Source of the DNA: an uncultured Spirochaeta sp.
GTDB taxonomy: Bacteria > Spirochaetota > Spirochaetia > DSM-27196 > Alkalispirochaetaceae
Reading direction: 5' to 3'
DNA length: 44,644 bases
NCBI GenBank assembly: GCA_913030605.1
Contig: CAJWEZ010000036.1
Coordinates: 1 to 44,644, forward strand
Notes under the pieces: model-generated
What the model saw: only the letters and a program-made list of their open reading frames with translations
Told to the model about the DNA's origin: nothing
The model's database searches: none
Part shown: positions 29,778 through 38,603 of the stretch, piece by piece
Layout: every line of letters begins with the position of its first letter
Position numbering within the stretch: position 1 is the stretch's first letter
Made by a program: the position numbers and the translations under genes

Positions 29778-30797
29778 CTACCGATTCTCCTGCAGTTCGG
29801 TAATGAAGTCGTAGGGGTAGATCGGCGCCATTTCGCTCACCTCGTTGAGTGTGGCAAGGTCCTCGTCAGACAGCGTCCAGCCCACGGCACCGAGGTTGGT
29901 GTTCAGGTGATCCAGCGTGCGGGCTCCCACGATCGGTGCGGTGACGCCGGGGCGGCGGGTCAGCCAGTTGATCGCAACCTGCGCAGGTTCCCTGCCGGTG
30001 CGGTCGGCGATCTCCAGCAGCGCCTCGATGATGCGCCACGTGCGGTCGGTGTTGTACCGGGACCACGACTCGTGCCAGCCCTCTTTTTCCGCCTGCTTGA
30101 TCCGCGTGCCGTCCGGGGCGCCGTCCATCTCCCGGCGATACTTGCCGCTGAGCCAGCCGCCGCGGAGGGGGCTCCACGGGATCACGCCCAGGCCGTGGTC
30201 GCGGCAGACGGGGAGTACCTCGAACTCGGCGCCGCGCTCGAGCAGGTTGTACTGCGGCTGGTGCGAGACGAATGGCTCCCAGCCGTTGGCGCGCTGCATC
30301 GTCAGAGCGCGTTCCAGCTGATAGCCGGTGTAGTTGCTTGCGCCGAGGTAGCGCACCTTTCCGTCGCGGACCAGGCGGTCCAGGGTACTGAGTGTCTCCT
30401 CCAGCGGCGTGTAGGGGTCCCAGCAGTGGACCTGATACAGGTCGATGTAGTCCGTACCCAGACGGCGGAGGCTGTCCTCCACGCTCTCCAGGATGTGCTT
30501 GCGGCTCACGCCGGCGTCGTTGGGTCCGTCGCCCATGGGAAAGCGAACCTTGGTGGCGAGGACGAACTCCCGCCGATTCCGCTGCCCCAGCCATTCGCCG
30601 ACGATTTCTTCCGATCGCCCGGTAGAGTAGACGTTGGCGGTGTCGAGGAAGGTGCCGCCACGGTCCGCGAACGCGTCCATGATGCGGAAGGAATCGTCAC
30701 GGCTCGTCTCACGACCGAAGGTCATCGTGCCGAGGGTCAGTTCGCTCACGCGAAGCCCGCTTCTGCCGAGGAATGTGTAGTTCATTGTCTGTGCCAT
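29778..30797 (-). CDS. Aldo/keto reductase
   Basis: A 339-residue NADPH-dependent oxidoreductase with the TIM-barrel aldo/keto reductase fold. The catalytic tetrad is readable: Asp and Tyr in [15 protein letters not shown], Lys in [10 protein letters not shown] and His in YQVHCWDP. The cofactor-binding end is [17 protein letters not shown]. It belongs to the YajO/IolS-like group acting on sugars, aldehydes or ketones; the substrate is not predictable. The start at MAQTMNY is 8 nt from a strong TTGACA-N17-TACATT promoter without any ribosome site, so the message should be leaderless. An alternative ATG lies four codons in. Confidence 0.92.
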   Translation of the reverse strand: MAQTMNYTFLGRSGLRVSELTLGTMTFGRETSRDDSFRIMDAFADRGGTFLDTANVYSTGRSEEIVGEWLGQRNRREFVLATKVRFPMGDGPNDAGVSRKHILESVEDSLRRLGTDYIDLYQVHCWDPYTPLEETLSTLDRLVRDGKVRYLGASNYTGYQLERALTMQRANGWEPFVSHQPQYNLLERGAEFEVLPVCRDHGLGVIPWSPLRGGWLSGKYRREMDGAPDGTRIKQAEKEGWHESWSRYNTDRTWRIIEALLEIADRTGREPAQVAINWLTRRPGVTAPIVGARTLDHLNTNLGAVGWTLSDEDLATLNEVSEMAPIYPYDFITELQENR

Positions 30798-30805
30798 CGC
30801 GTTCT

Positions 30806-30834
30806 AATGTAGGCACGCCGTCGGGGGCTGTCAA
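30806..30834 (-). promoter_or_regulatory. Strong sigma-70 promoter of the aldo/keto reductase gene
   Basis: TTGACA (30829-30834), 17 nt and TACATT (30806-30811) on the minus strand, followed by 8 nt and ATG. This is the clearest example of the leaderless pattern in the window. Confidence 0.65.
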
Positions 30835-30878
30835 AGGGACGATCCGACGGCGCGGACCCGCGGGGCTCCGGACTCCCC

Positions 30879-31367
30879 TCAGCGCGGGCCGAAGCCACCC
30901 TCCTGAAGCAGGCGCGCCAGGACGTGCATTCGCTCGGAGAGCATCTCGTCGTCCTGTGCAAGCGCATCCCGAAACAGTCTGATGTCGGTGTCCAGTACCG
31001 GGTTGTCGGTGGCCACCGAGACGGTCATGGCATTTCCCTGCAGTCCGATGCGATCGATCACTGGCGATTCCTCGTCGTACAGCTTCGGATACCGGTAGGC
31101 ATCCTGGAAGTGCCGTGTCGACCGGACGATCAGGATCGCGAGGTCCAGAACGCGGTGCATGGGGAGTTCCTCCGACTGCCGCGACCACTTTTCCCCGGTG
31201 TGGCGCCAGACTTTTGCGGACACGTCCACCGTGCCGCGGTCGTTCCACTGCGCGAGTCCCAGCGACAGCCCCTGGGCGTCGGTGTCACCGGCGGAACGCC
31301 CGTCGATCGCCGAATAGTTTTCGCACACGATCACGGGCTTGTGCTTGAGTGTGGTTGGAATATTCAT
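30879..31367 (-). CDS. Conserved hypothetical protein, DUF6530-like
   Basis: A 162-residue soluble protein that reads as a well conserved family member: IPTTLKHKPVIVCENY at the N-terminus, GLSLGLAQWNDRGTVDVSAK and VWRHTGEKWSRQSEELPMHR in the middle, and GLQGNAMTVSVATDNP near the C-terminus. I recall this family as DUF6530; its function is unknown. AAAGGA lies upstream of the ATG, and a 15-nt palindrome stands 16 nt before the start, suggesting repressor control. Confidence 0.75.
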   Translation of the reverse strand: MNIPTTLKHKPVIVCENYSAIDGRSAGDTDAQGLSLGLAQWNDRGTVDVSAKVWRHTGEKWSRQSEELPMHRVLDLAILIVRSTRHFQDAYRYPKLYDEESPVIDRIGLQGNAMTVSVATDNPVLDTDIRLFRDALAQDDEMLSERMHVLARLLQEGGFGPR

Positions 31368-31382
31368 GTGTGGTCCTTTTAG

Positions 31383-31397
31383 GCAGTAAATTACTGC
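31383..31397. promoter_or_regulatory. Perfect palindrome upstream of the DUF6530-like gene
   Basis: GCAGTAA-A-TTACTGC has 7-bp arms and a single central base. It sits 16-30 nt before the ATG, near the expected transcription start, and is a good repressor-operator candidate. No regulator gene is adjacent. Confidence 0.5.
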
Positions 31398-31534
31398 GTA
31401 AGTAGATTAGTACATGAATCCAGCGGTGATGTCCAGTCCTCGGCGTCCGCGCGGGTACCCGAAAGAGTGTTCAGTCCGTGTCCATTTGCAATCCCCTCGG
31501 GGATAGCCAAAAATCTTGGTGTAAGGAGCTCGAG

Positions 31535-33787
31535 ATGACTACACACGGTGGACTCCCCGGGACCTCCCGTCCGGACAGGGGAGCTGTGTTGCCGTGGAAA
31601 ATCCTTATTGTTGACGACGATGAGGACGTTCACGAGGTCACGACGCTTGCGCTCAAGCGCACCGACATCCTCGGACATCCCCTGGCGTTCCTCCACGCGT
31701 ACTCGGCGGCGGAGGCGCTGGCGCTGCTCCGCGGGGATCCCGACGTGGCCCTGATTTTGCTGGACGCGATCATGGAGACCGAGGATGCGGGGCTGGAGGC
31801 GGCGCGGGCGATCCGTGAGGATCTGGAGATGGAGGACGTGCGCATCGTCCTCCGCACCGGCCAGCCGGGACAGATTCCGGAACTGGAAAGCATCACCCGG
31901 TACGATATCAACGACTATCGAACCAAAAGTGAACTAACCCGGGAGCGACTGATCACGGTCGTGACCGCCGCCCTGAGATCCTGGCGCCAGATACGGCGCA
32001 TTCAGAACAGCCGTCGCGGGCTGGAGCTGATCGTGAAGGCGAGCAACCAGTTCATCGCCGCCGAAGGGATCACCAGTTTCGCCGAGGGAGTGATCTCACA
32101 AATGGCCAGCCTCTTCGACCTGGAGCCCGAAGGGCTCGTCTGCGCGTCCTTTGCGCCGCCGGACAGGCGGGGCTCGCCGGAAACGGCGGCGTGCGGTGAC
32201 GGCGACCGAAGTTGCCAGATCATCGCCGCGGCGGGGCGGTTTCGCGGTCTCATCGACCGCCGGGTCACGGAGCTGGAAGACGATCGGATTCGCTCGGCGA
32301 TCACCAGGGCGTTCGAGCACCGGGAAACGGTCCACGAGGATTCGAGTCTTACGGTGTACTTCCGCGAGCCGTCGGGACAGGAGTTCGCCACCTGGATCGA
32401 TTCGCCGCGACCGATCACCGAAATCGACCACGATCTGCTGGGGGTTTTCTGCACGAACATCTCCCTGTCCGCGGCCAATATCAGCCTTGTGGATCGCCTC
32501 CAGAAACTCGCCTGGACCGACCAGCTTCTAGGGATCCCGAATCTCACGGCGCTCCTGGAGCGCGTCCGCAGCGTGCTGTCGGCGTCGGCAGGGACCGACA
32601 CGATCCTGGCGCTCTGCGATATCGACGATTTCGGGGCGATCAACGACGTGCTGGGCCACGGATATGGTGACAACGTGCTCCGCGACGTCGCCCGCCGCCT
32701 GCAGGAGGTATTTGGAGAATCCGGCACCGTGTACCGCGTGGGCGCCGACGCCTTTGGTGTCGTGACACGGCGTGAGGTGATGGAGACGGTTGCGGATACG
32801 ATCACCACGGGCCTGTTCGAGGGAATCTCCCGCGGCCACCCGGAAATTACCATGTCCGTCGGTGTCGCGTTGATTGACCTCCAGGAGGGCGATCCGTCCA
32901 ACCAGTTGCAGAACGCCTTCATCGCGATGAAACGTGCCAGGCGCGCCGGGAGCGGGCAGATCGCGTGGTACACCCCGGAGATCGGGACGCGCACGCGGGA
33001 GCGGTTACAGCTGCTCAAACATCTGAAGGACGCGTTCTCCGAGCATCGACTGTACCTGGCGTTCCAGCCCCAGGCGGCGCTGGATGACGGGCGCATCACC
33101 GGGGTGGAGGCGCTCGTCCGGTGGCGCGACGAGTCCGGCCGCAACATCCCGCCGGACGAGTTTATTCCGCTCGCCGAGCGGTCAGGTCTCATCATTCCGC
33201 TGGGATACTGGATCCTGGATCAGGCGCTTACGGCGCTTTCGCGGGTACACGGTGCCGGGCATCCGGAGCTGACGCTGGCGGTCAACGTATCGGCAAACCA
33301 GCTCAAACACGCCTCCTTCCTCGAGCGTCTCGACGACGCGGTGGCGCGGAACGGAATCGAGCCGCAGGCCCTGGAGCTGGAGATCACGGAATCGATTTCG
33401 ATGTTTGGCATCGACGACGTTCTCAAGCTGCTGACCGCGGTGCGGTCTCGGGGAATCGGTATTGCAGTCGATGACTTCGGGACGGGGTATTCGTCGCTTT
33501 CATCGATCGACCGGTGGCCGATCAGCAGGATCAAGATCGATCGTTCGTTCGTCGCCGGTGTGGGGAGTGAGTCGAACCGAGGACGACTCGTGGACCTGGT
33601 CGTTCCGATCGGTCATCGACTGTCCGTCCGGGTACTCGCGGAAGGCGTCGAGACGGCGGCGCAGTGGGAGCAACTACACGAGATCGGGTGCCATGACGCC
33701 CAGGGGTACTATCTGGGGGCACCAATGCCCCTCGACGAACTGCTGGAGTGGCTGGACCGGCGCCGTTTCGGCGCCCCGGGAGGGTGA
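31535..33787 (+). CDS. Response regulator with DUF3369, degenerate GGDEF and active-type EAL domains
   Basis: A 750-residue cytoplasmic protein. The receiver domain (about residues 20-145) has the acidic pair and phospho-Asp region (ILIVDDDEDVHEV, LILLDAIMET). A DUF3369-like sensor region (about 150-330) follows. The GGDEF domain (about 345-480) has GADAFG instead of GGDEF, so it should not make c-di-GMP. The EAL domain (about 495-745) keeps VEALVRW, LAVNVSANQL, LELEITES, DDFGTGYSSL, KIDRSFV and VLAEGVET, consistent with an active c-di-GMP phosphodiesterase. AAGGAG precedes ATG 31535. The stop overlaps the next start (TGATG); the following binding protein and kinase complete a signalling operon. 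Confidence 0.92.
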   Translation: MTTHGGLPGTSRPDRGAVLPWKILIVDDDEDVHEVTTLALKRTDILGHPLAFLHAYSAAEALALLRGDPDVALILLDAIMETEDAGLEAARAIREDLEMEDVRIVLRTGQPGQIPELESITRYDINDYRTKSELTRERLITVVTAALRSWRQIRRIQNSRRGLELIVKASNQFIAAEGITSFAEGVISQMASLFDLEPEGLVCASFAPPDRRGSPETAACGDGDRSCQIIAAAGRFRGLIDRRVTELEDDRIRSAITRAFEHRETVHEDSSLTVYFREPSGQEFATWIDSPRPITEIDHDLLGVFCTNISLSAANISLVDRLQKLAWTDQLLGIPNLTALLERVRSVLSASAGTDTILALCDIDDFGAINDVLGHGYGDNVLRDVARRLQEVFGESGTVYRVGADAFGVVTRREVMETVADTITTGLFEGISRGHPEITMSVGVALIDLQEGDPSNQLQNAFIAMKRARRAGSGQIAWYTPEIGTRTRERLQLLKHLKDAFSEHRLYLAFQPQAALDDGRITGVEALVRWRDESGRNIPPDEFIPLAERSGLIIPLGYWILDQALTALSRVHGAGHPELTLAVNVSANQLKHASFLERLDDAVARNGIEPQALELEITESISMFGIDDVLKLLTAVRSRGIGIAVDDFGTGYSSLSSIDRWPISRIKIDRSFVAGVGSESNRGRLVDLVVPIGHRLSVRVLAEGVETAAQWEQLHEIGCHDAQGYYLGAPMPLDELLEWLDRRRFGAPGG

Positions 33788-34923
33788 TGGTGAACGTGGA
33801 ACGGATGCTGGTCCGGGCAGCGCTGCTGGCGGCGGTGTCGGCGGTGGTGCTGTCAATAGCGGCCTGCAGTGGGAACGACGAGCCGGTTCGAATCGGGCTG
33901 ATCGCCGGGCTGAGCGGCGGTGACGCGGACCTTGGTGAGGCGGGGCGCAACGGTGCAATGCTCGCGGTGGAGCAGATCAACGACGCCGGGGGTATCCATG
34001 GGCGTCCGATCGAGCTGCTGGTACGGGACGACGGGAACGATCCCGCGATGGCCTCGTCGTCGGCGCGGGATCTGGTGGACGCCGGCGTTGCAGCGATCGT
34101 GGGACCCTTCAATACCACGATGACCGAGGCGGCGATGGCGGAGACCGAGCCGGAGCAGGTGCTTCTGTTCACCCCGACATCCTCGGCGCTGCACCTCGCC
34201 GGAAAGGACGACTATCTCTTCCGACTCAACACCACGACGCGGGACAACGCCGAGTCGTACGGCGCGTTTATGGTGGAGCGCAGGGGATACCAGCGCATCG
34301 CGGCGGTGGTGGACCAGGTGAACGCCTCGTTTACCGACAGCTGGATGGAATGGTTCCGGCGGGCGTGTGCCGAACGGGGCGCGGAGCTCGTGGTGGAACT
34401 CCCGTACGACTCCCGCGCCGAGGTGGATTTCGATCACCTGGTCGGGACGCTGCAGCTGGCCCGGCCGGACGCCATCATGCTGGTGACGAACTCCATCGAT
34501 TCCGCCAGGATCGCCCAGCAAATCCGCAAGGCGGAGCCCGGGATTCCACTCTTGCCGGCGGAGTGGGCCGCCACTCAGCAACTGATCCAGCTCGGTGGAG
34601 CCGCCGCCGAGGGCATGGAGGTCCTGCAGGTCTTCGATCGGTTTGACACCAGCCCGCGGTTTGTTTCGTTTGTCGAGGCGTATCGCACACGCTTTGGCAG
34701 CGAGCCGAGCTACTCCAGCATCAACGCCTTCGAATCGGTGCAGATCATCGCCGAGGGACTGCGTCTCCGCGAGGACCGGGAGTCGCTCAAGGAGTCGATC
34801 GTCGCCCACGGTCCGTACCAGGGGCTGCAACAGTCGTTCTCCTTCGACGCCAGGGGAGACACCTACCGTGCCTCGTGGTTCGTGGTCGTTCATGACGGCG
34901 AGTTTCATCCATCGGCGCCATGA
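33787..34923 (+). CDS. Periplasmic ligand-binding lipoprotein, branched-chain amino acid type (Peripla_BP_6)
   Basis: A 378-residue lipoprotein with signal and lipobox VVLSIAAC (Cys 27). It is followed by a type-I periplasmic binding fold of the LivJ kind (IGLIAGLSGGDADLGEAGRN, then AVEQINDAGGIHGRPIELL and VDAGVAAIVGPFNT). It is not next to ABC transporter genes. Instead it overlaps the c-di-GMP regulator upstream (1 nt) and the histidine kinase downstream (4 nt). A role as the extracytoplasmic ligand sensor of the kinase is therefore more likely than transport. The ligand could be an amino acid, amide or aromatic acid; it is not predictable. Confidence 0.87.
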   Translation: MVNVERMLVRAALLAAVSAVVLSIAACSGNDEPVRIGLIAGLSGGDADLGEAGRNGAMLAVEQINDAGGIHGRPIELLVRDDGNDPAMASSSARDLVDAGVAAIVGPFNTTMTEAAMAETEPEQVLLFTPTSSALHLAGKDDYLFRLNTTTRDNAESYGAFMVERRGYQRIAAVVDQVNASFTDSWMEWFRRACAERGAELVVELPYDSRAEVDFDHLVGTLQLARPDAIMLVTNSIDSARIAQQIRKAEPGIPLLPAEWAATQQLIQLGGAAAEGMEVLQVFDRFDTSPRFVSFVEAYRTRFGSEPSYSSINAFESVQIIAEGLRLREDRESLKESIVAHGPYQGLQQSFSFDARGDTYRASWFVVVHDGEFHPSAP

Positions 34924-36842
34924 AACCCGGACCGGTCTCGTTCCGTTCCTACATCACATTGTTCGTTGTCCTGATCTCGGCGGGATCGCTGGCGCTGTCC
35001 GGCGGGTCGATCTTCCTGCTGCGCCGCGCCGACGCCTATCGCAGCTCCGTGGAGCGTGCCGGTCAGAACGCCCAGGAGCTCGTGAGTCGTACCGAGGGGC
35101 TCCTCTCGGGGGTCGAACTTCTGCTGTCACCGCTGCTTGAGGCGAGCCGGCATATGGACACCGCCTCGTTCGCCCGCGTCATCGATCCCGCACTGGACAA
35201 TGCACCTCTGGTGCGGGCGCTGTACTTTCTGGACGAGAACGGGCTGACCTTCGCGGTGGAAAACCGGGACTCCCGCGGGCCGCTGTTCCCCGGGCTCATC
35301 GGTATCGATTTCTCGCGCAATCCGCTGTATGTCGATCTCCCCGCCGACGGCCGATCGTTGTGGAGCGACAAGTTCATCTCGGTGCTGTCCGGGGACACCT
35401 CCGTAGGAGTCGGTCTCAGGCGGGGTGGGCGCGCCGCGATCGCCGAAATCTCACTGGATGCGCTGTTGCAGACGGTTCGAACGGCGAGCGATCCCGAGGT
35501 CCGCCTGTGGGTCGTTGATGGCCGGGGAGAGCTCATGGCCGACACCGGTGGCAGCGCCGAATCCGGTGTGGTCAACGTCAGCGAACACGCGTTCTTCCGC
35601 GCCGCCATGGAAGAGCGACCGCTTCCGAACGCGTTCACGTGGCACGGAGATCGCTACCATCCGGCCTCGTCGCGGTCGGGTATTCTCGGATGGACGTTCG
35701 TTGTCGGACGCCCGGCGGGACTGGACAATCCGCTCCTCCGGGGCACGCTCGTGGACATCCTGCTGATGGTGTTTTCCTTCCTTCTGATCGCGCTGCTCCT
35801 CTCGCCGGTGTGGTCGCGTCAGTTGGTTTCCATGGTCGCCAACCTGCGGGCGATATCCGACCGGATCGCCGACGGGCACGAACCGCCGGAGGGGCGCGAG
35901 GAGTCGATCCGCGAGTTTCGCGAGCTGGACGCAAACCTGCGCATCATGGCGGAGCGGATTCGCAGTCGTGAGGACGCCATGCGGTCCCTGAACGACGAAC
36001 TCGAGGATCGCGTACTGGACCGGACCGCCGAACTCGAGTCGCGGAATCGGGAACTTCGGCAGACGCTGGATGACCTGCATCAGATGCAGGGGGTGGTGGT
36101 ACGGTCCGAAAAACTGGCGGCGCTGGGACGGCTCGTTGCGGGGGTGGCCCACGAGCTCAATACCCCGATCGGAAACGCACTCATGGCGGTCACGAGCGTC
36201 AGGGACGGCATCCGCGACGTACAGCGCGCCCGGGAGTTCGAGGTCGCAGGGCCGCTGGCGGATTTCTTCGAGGACGCCGATGCCGGTCTCGACATCGCAG
36301 TACGGAACGTTCACCGCGCCTCTGAGCTAATCCACAGCTTCAAACAGATTTCCGCCGACCAGACCGGATCGCTTCGCCGCGAATTCCGGCTGGAGGAGAC
36401 GGTCAACGACGTGCTCATCACGTTGCGGCCGTCATTAAAGAAAACGCCGCACACGGTGGTGACCCGCGTCGACGGCGCCCTGACCATGGACAGCTACCCC
36501 GGCGTGGTGGCGCAGATCCTGACAAACATCATCACCAACGCGATCCGCCACGCCTGGCGCGACGGGGAGGCGGGCACGATCACCATTTCCGCGGAGCCGG
36601 TGAACGACGAATGCGTGCGCATCGCAGTGGCCGACGACGGCCACGGGATTCCCGCCGATATCCAGTCGAAGGTGTTTGACCCCTTTTTCACTACCCGCGC
36701 CGGCTCCGATGGAACCGGCCTCGGGCTGAACGTTGCGTTTCAGCAGACCGAATCTGCGCTGGGGGGTGTCCTCGATTTCCGCTCCACCGAGGGGGAGGGC
36801 ACGGAGTTCTTTCTCACCGTTCCCCGGGTCGCACCACGGTAG
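34920..36842 (+). CDS. Sensor histidine kinase with extracytoplasmic Cache-like domain
   Basis: A 640-residue inner-membrane kinase. Helix 1 (ITLFVVLISAGSLALSG) and helix 2 (about 280-300, DILLMVFSFLLIALLL) flank a Cache-type periplasmic sensor (about 40-275, with VRALYFLDENGLTFAVENRD). HAMP-like and coiled-coil regions follow, with the phosphoacceptor in GVAHELNTPIGN. The ATPase domain is intact: N-box ILTNIITNAIRHA, DDGHGIP, and TTRAGSDGTGLGLNV. It is translationally coupled to the binding protein (ATGA overlap). It probably phosphorylates the receiver/EAL protein in response to the ligand-loaded binding protein, lowering c-di-GMP. Confidence 0.92.
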   Translation: MKPGPVSFRSYITLFVVLISAGSLALSGGSIFLLRRADAYRSSVERAGQNAQELVSRTEGLLSGVELLLSPLLEASRHMDTASFARVIDPALDNAPLVRALYFLDENGLTFAVENRDSRGPLFPGLIGIDFSRNPLYVDLPADGRSLWSDKFISVLSGDTSVGVGLRRGGRAAIAEISLDALLQTVRTASDPEVRLWVVDGRGELMADTGGSAESGVVNVSEHAFFRAAMEERPLPNAFTWHGDRYHPASSRSGILGWTFVVGRPAGLDNPLLRGTLVDILLMVFSFLLIALLLSPVWSRQLVSMVANLRAISDRIADGHEPPEGREESIREFRELDANLRIMAERIRSREDAMRSLNDELEDRVLDRTAELESRNRELRQTLDDLHQMQGVVVRSEKLAALGRLVAGVAHELNTPIGNALMAVTSVRDGIRDVQRAREFEVAGPLADFFEDADAGLDIAVRNVHRASELIHSFKQISADQTGSLRREFRLEETVNDVLITLRPSLKKTPHTVVTRVDGALTMDSYPGVVAQILTNIITNAIRHAWRDGEAGTITISAEPVNDECVRIAVADDGHGIPADIQSKVFDPFFTTRAGSDGTGLGLNVAFQQTESALGGVLDFRSTEGEGTEFFLTVPRVAPR

Positions 36843-36864
36843 TCCCGGCGGCGCCGGTGGTTGT

Positions 36865-36887
36865 GGCACTCACCGTGCCCGTGTTTT
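36865..36887 (+). terminator. Terminator-like hairpin after the kinase gene
   Basis: GGCAC, TCACC loop, GTGCC, then CGTGTTTT. A second hairpin CCGGCG-G-CGCCGG lies just before it (36845-36857). It probably ends the signalling operon. Any methyltransferase start upstream of about 36890 would run through it. Confidence 0.45.
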
Positions 36888-36916
36888 CGCTCATGTGGTA
36901 CCATGCCACAACGACC

Positions 36917-37855
36917 ATGTCACAACGCACCGGATGGACACAGTCGGTATCTCGACAGCTCGCACGAAACGGGCGGGCCAACTTGCTTCGGGACGGTGCG
37001 CCCGATGATCTTGAGATTGGCGGTGAGTTTGTCGATGCCCTGAACCGGTTTGCCGCCACCGCCCCGGATGACCTGGACATCCGTGAGGCATCCGCCGACG
37101 CGGCACGGCGGTTTCTTTCCGCTGTTCTTGCCATCAATCCCTATGTCGAACTCGACGCGTCGGATCGTCGCCGGGTGCAAGCGGTGTACCGTGATTCTGC
37201 GGAGCGGATTCTGGCCGGCGAACCGGTGGATCGGGTGCTCCGGTCGGCGCACTATCCGGCGCTCCGGACCTGGCTGGCAGCCAAGTACCCGGACTCCGTG
37301 CGCATCGGACTGCAGGACCGCTATGTCCTGGGGCAGATCACATACGCCGAATACCCGCCGCATCTCCAGCTGCGAGTGCTGGGACTCGACTCGCGGCGCA
37401 TCGCCGGTCGCGTACTGGATCTCGGTTGCGGACGCGACGCTGCGCTCGTTCGGTACCTCGCCGAGGCCGGCGTCGAGGCCGTCGGCGTCGATCGGTCACT
37501 GGATCGTCAGGAGGATTTCCTCGTCCCGACGAGCTGGTTCGACTATCCGTTGGAACCGGACGCGTTCGATCTCATCGTGTCGCACCTGGCGTTTTCCAGC
37601 CACGCGTTGTACCAGTTGAACACCGACGGACCGGAGTGCGACCGCTACCTGGCCCGCTACGGGGACATCCTCGGGGCGCTGCGTGTCGGCGCATCGTTCG
37701 TATACGCGCCGTCGCTGCCGCAGTGGGAGGAACGACTGTCCGCTGCCCGGTTTACGGTCGAACGCTGGGCGGTCGGGAGCGGGGATGGCACCACAGCGAG
37801 CGCGGTCGTTCGTTCAGCCGCAACGTCTTCTGAACCGGGGGAACAGATCGTATGA
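36917..37855 (+). CDS. SAM-dependent methyltransferase, class I
   Basis: A protein of about 312 residues. The C-terminal half has the SAM-binding core RVLDLGCGRDAALVRYLAEA with GVEAVGVDRS, and later FDLIVSHLAFSSHALY, which is where motif IV would lie. The N-terminal ~160 residues are helical and unlike common methyltransferases (FVDALNRFAATAPDDLDIRE and a YRDSAERILAGEPVDRVLRS segment). The substrate is unknown. The start is uncertain: ATG 36917 and ATG 36893 are both without ribosome sites, and a GTG further up lies inside a hairpin. Its stop overlaps the start of the NmrA-like gene (ATGA), so the two are coupled. Confidence 0.75.
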   Translation: MSQRTGWTQSVSRQLARNGRANLLRDGAPDDLEIGGEFVDALNRFAATAPDDLDIREASADAARRFLSAVLAINPYVELDASDRRRVQAVYRDSAERILAGEPVDRVLRSAHYPALRTWLAAKYPDSVRIGLQDRYVLGQITYAEYPPHLQLRVLGLDSRRIAGRVLDLGCGRDAALVRYLAEAGVEAVGVDRSLDRQEDFLVPTSWFDYPLEPDAFDLIVSHLAFSSHALYQLNTDGPECDRYLARYGDILGALRVGASFVYAPSLPQWEERLSAARFTVERWAVGSGDGTTASAVVRSAATSSEPGEQIV

Positions 37856-38598
37856 CCGTACTCATCGCCGGCGCCACGGGCGCCACCGGCCGCCTGCTGG
37901 TCCGGCTCCTGCTGGAACGTGGCCATCGGGTTCGTGCGATCGTCCGGTCGCCGCACGTTCTGGACGAACTCCGGGAGCGGTTCGGGACGCTCGAGCTCAT
38001 CCAGGCGGGGATTTCAGAAGCCTCGGACGTCGATCTGTCCGGGTGGGTCAGCGGGTGCGACGCGATCGCGTCGTGCCTGGGACACAACCTTACGCTGAAG
38101 GGACTGTTCGCTCCGCCGAGGCGACTGGTTACCGACGCCACCCGCCGCCTCTGCGACGCCGCGGCACGGGCGCACGCGGGGCGGGCACAGCCGTCGCGGC
38201 CGGTCAGGTTCGTGCTGATGAACACCACCGGGAACACCAACCGGGACCTCAACGAGCCGCGGTCCGTTGCCCATCGCGCCGTGATCTGGACCCTGCGCCA
38301 TCTGCTTCCACCGCAGGCAGACAACGAGGAGGCCGCGGAGGTACTGCGCACCGGTATCGGTGCCGGCACCCCGGCGGTCGAGTGGGTCGCGGTACGTCCC
38401 GACGGTCTCGTCGACGACCCGGAGGTGTCCGACTACCGCGTATTCCCCTCGCCGGTTCGTGATCCGGTTTTCGATGCCGGAAAGACCAGCCGGATCAACG
38501 TGGCGGACTTCATGGCCCGACTGATTACGGACGACGGACTGTGGACGGCGTGGAAGGGGCAGATGCCGGTGGTGTACAACGCGTCGTCGGTGGACTGA
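37852..38598 (+). CDS. NAD(P)-binding NmrA/SDR-a-like protein
   Basis: A 248-residue atypical short-chain dehydrogenase with the N-terminal dinucleotide loop LIAGATGATGRLLVRLLLER (GATGATG) and strand-helix repeats of a Rossmann fold. GCDAIASCLGHN and FVLMNTTGNTNRD follow, with an ending like FMARLITDD. No catalytic YxxxK is obvious, so it may be a reductase of unusual type or a redox-sensing protein. It is cotranscribed with the methyltransferase gene (4-bp overlap) and ends 5 nt from the convergent cyclopropane synthase gene. Confidence 0.82.
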   Translation: MTVLIAGATGATGRLLVRLLLERGHRVRAIVRSPHVLDELRERFGTLELIQAGISEASDVDLSGWVSGCDAIASCLGHNLTLKGLFAPPRRLVTDATRRLCDAAARAHAGRAQPSRPVRFVLMNTTGNTNRDLNEPRSVAHRAVIWTLRHLLPPQADNEEAAEVLRTGIGAGTPAVEWVAVRPDGLVDDPEVSDYRVFPSPVRDPVFDAGKTSRINVADFMARLITDDGLWTAWKGQMPVVYNASSVD

Positions 38599-38603
38599 CG
38601 TCC

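Noticed and set aside
31383..31404. HxlR regulating the DUF6530-like gene through GTAAGTA at 31398
   Set aside because: Only one 6-nt half-site is shared with the qorB operator, which is expected by chance in an AT-rich gap.
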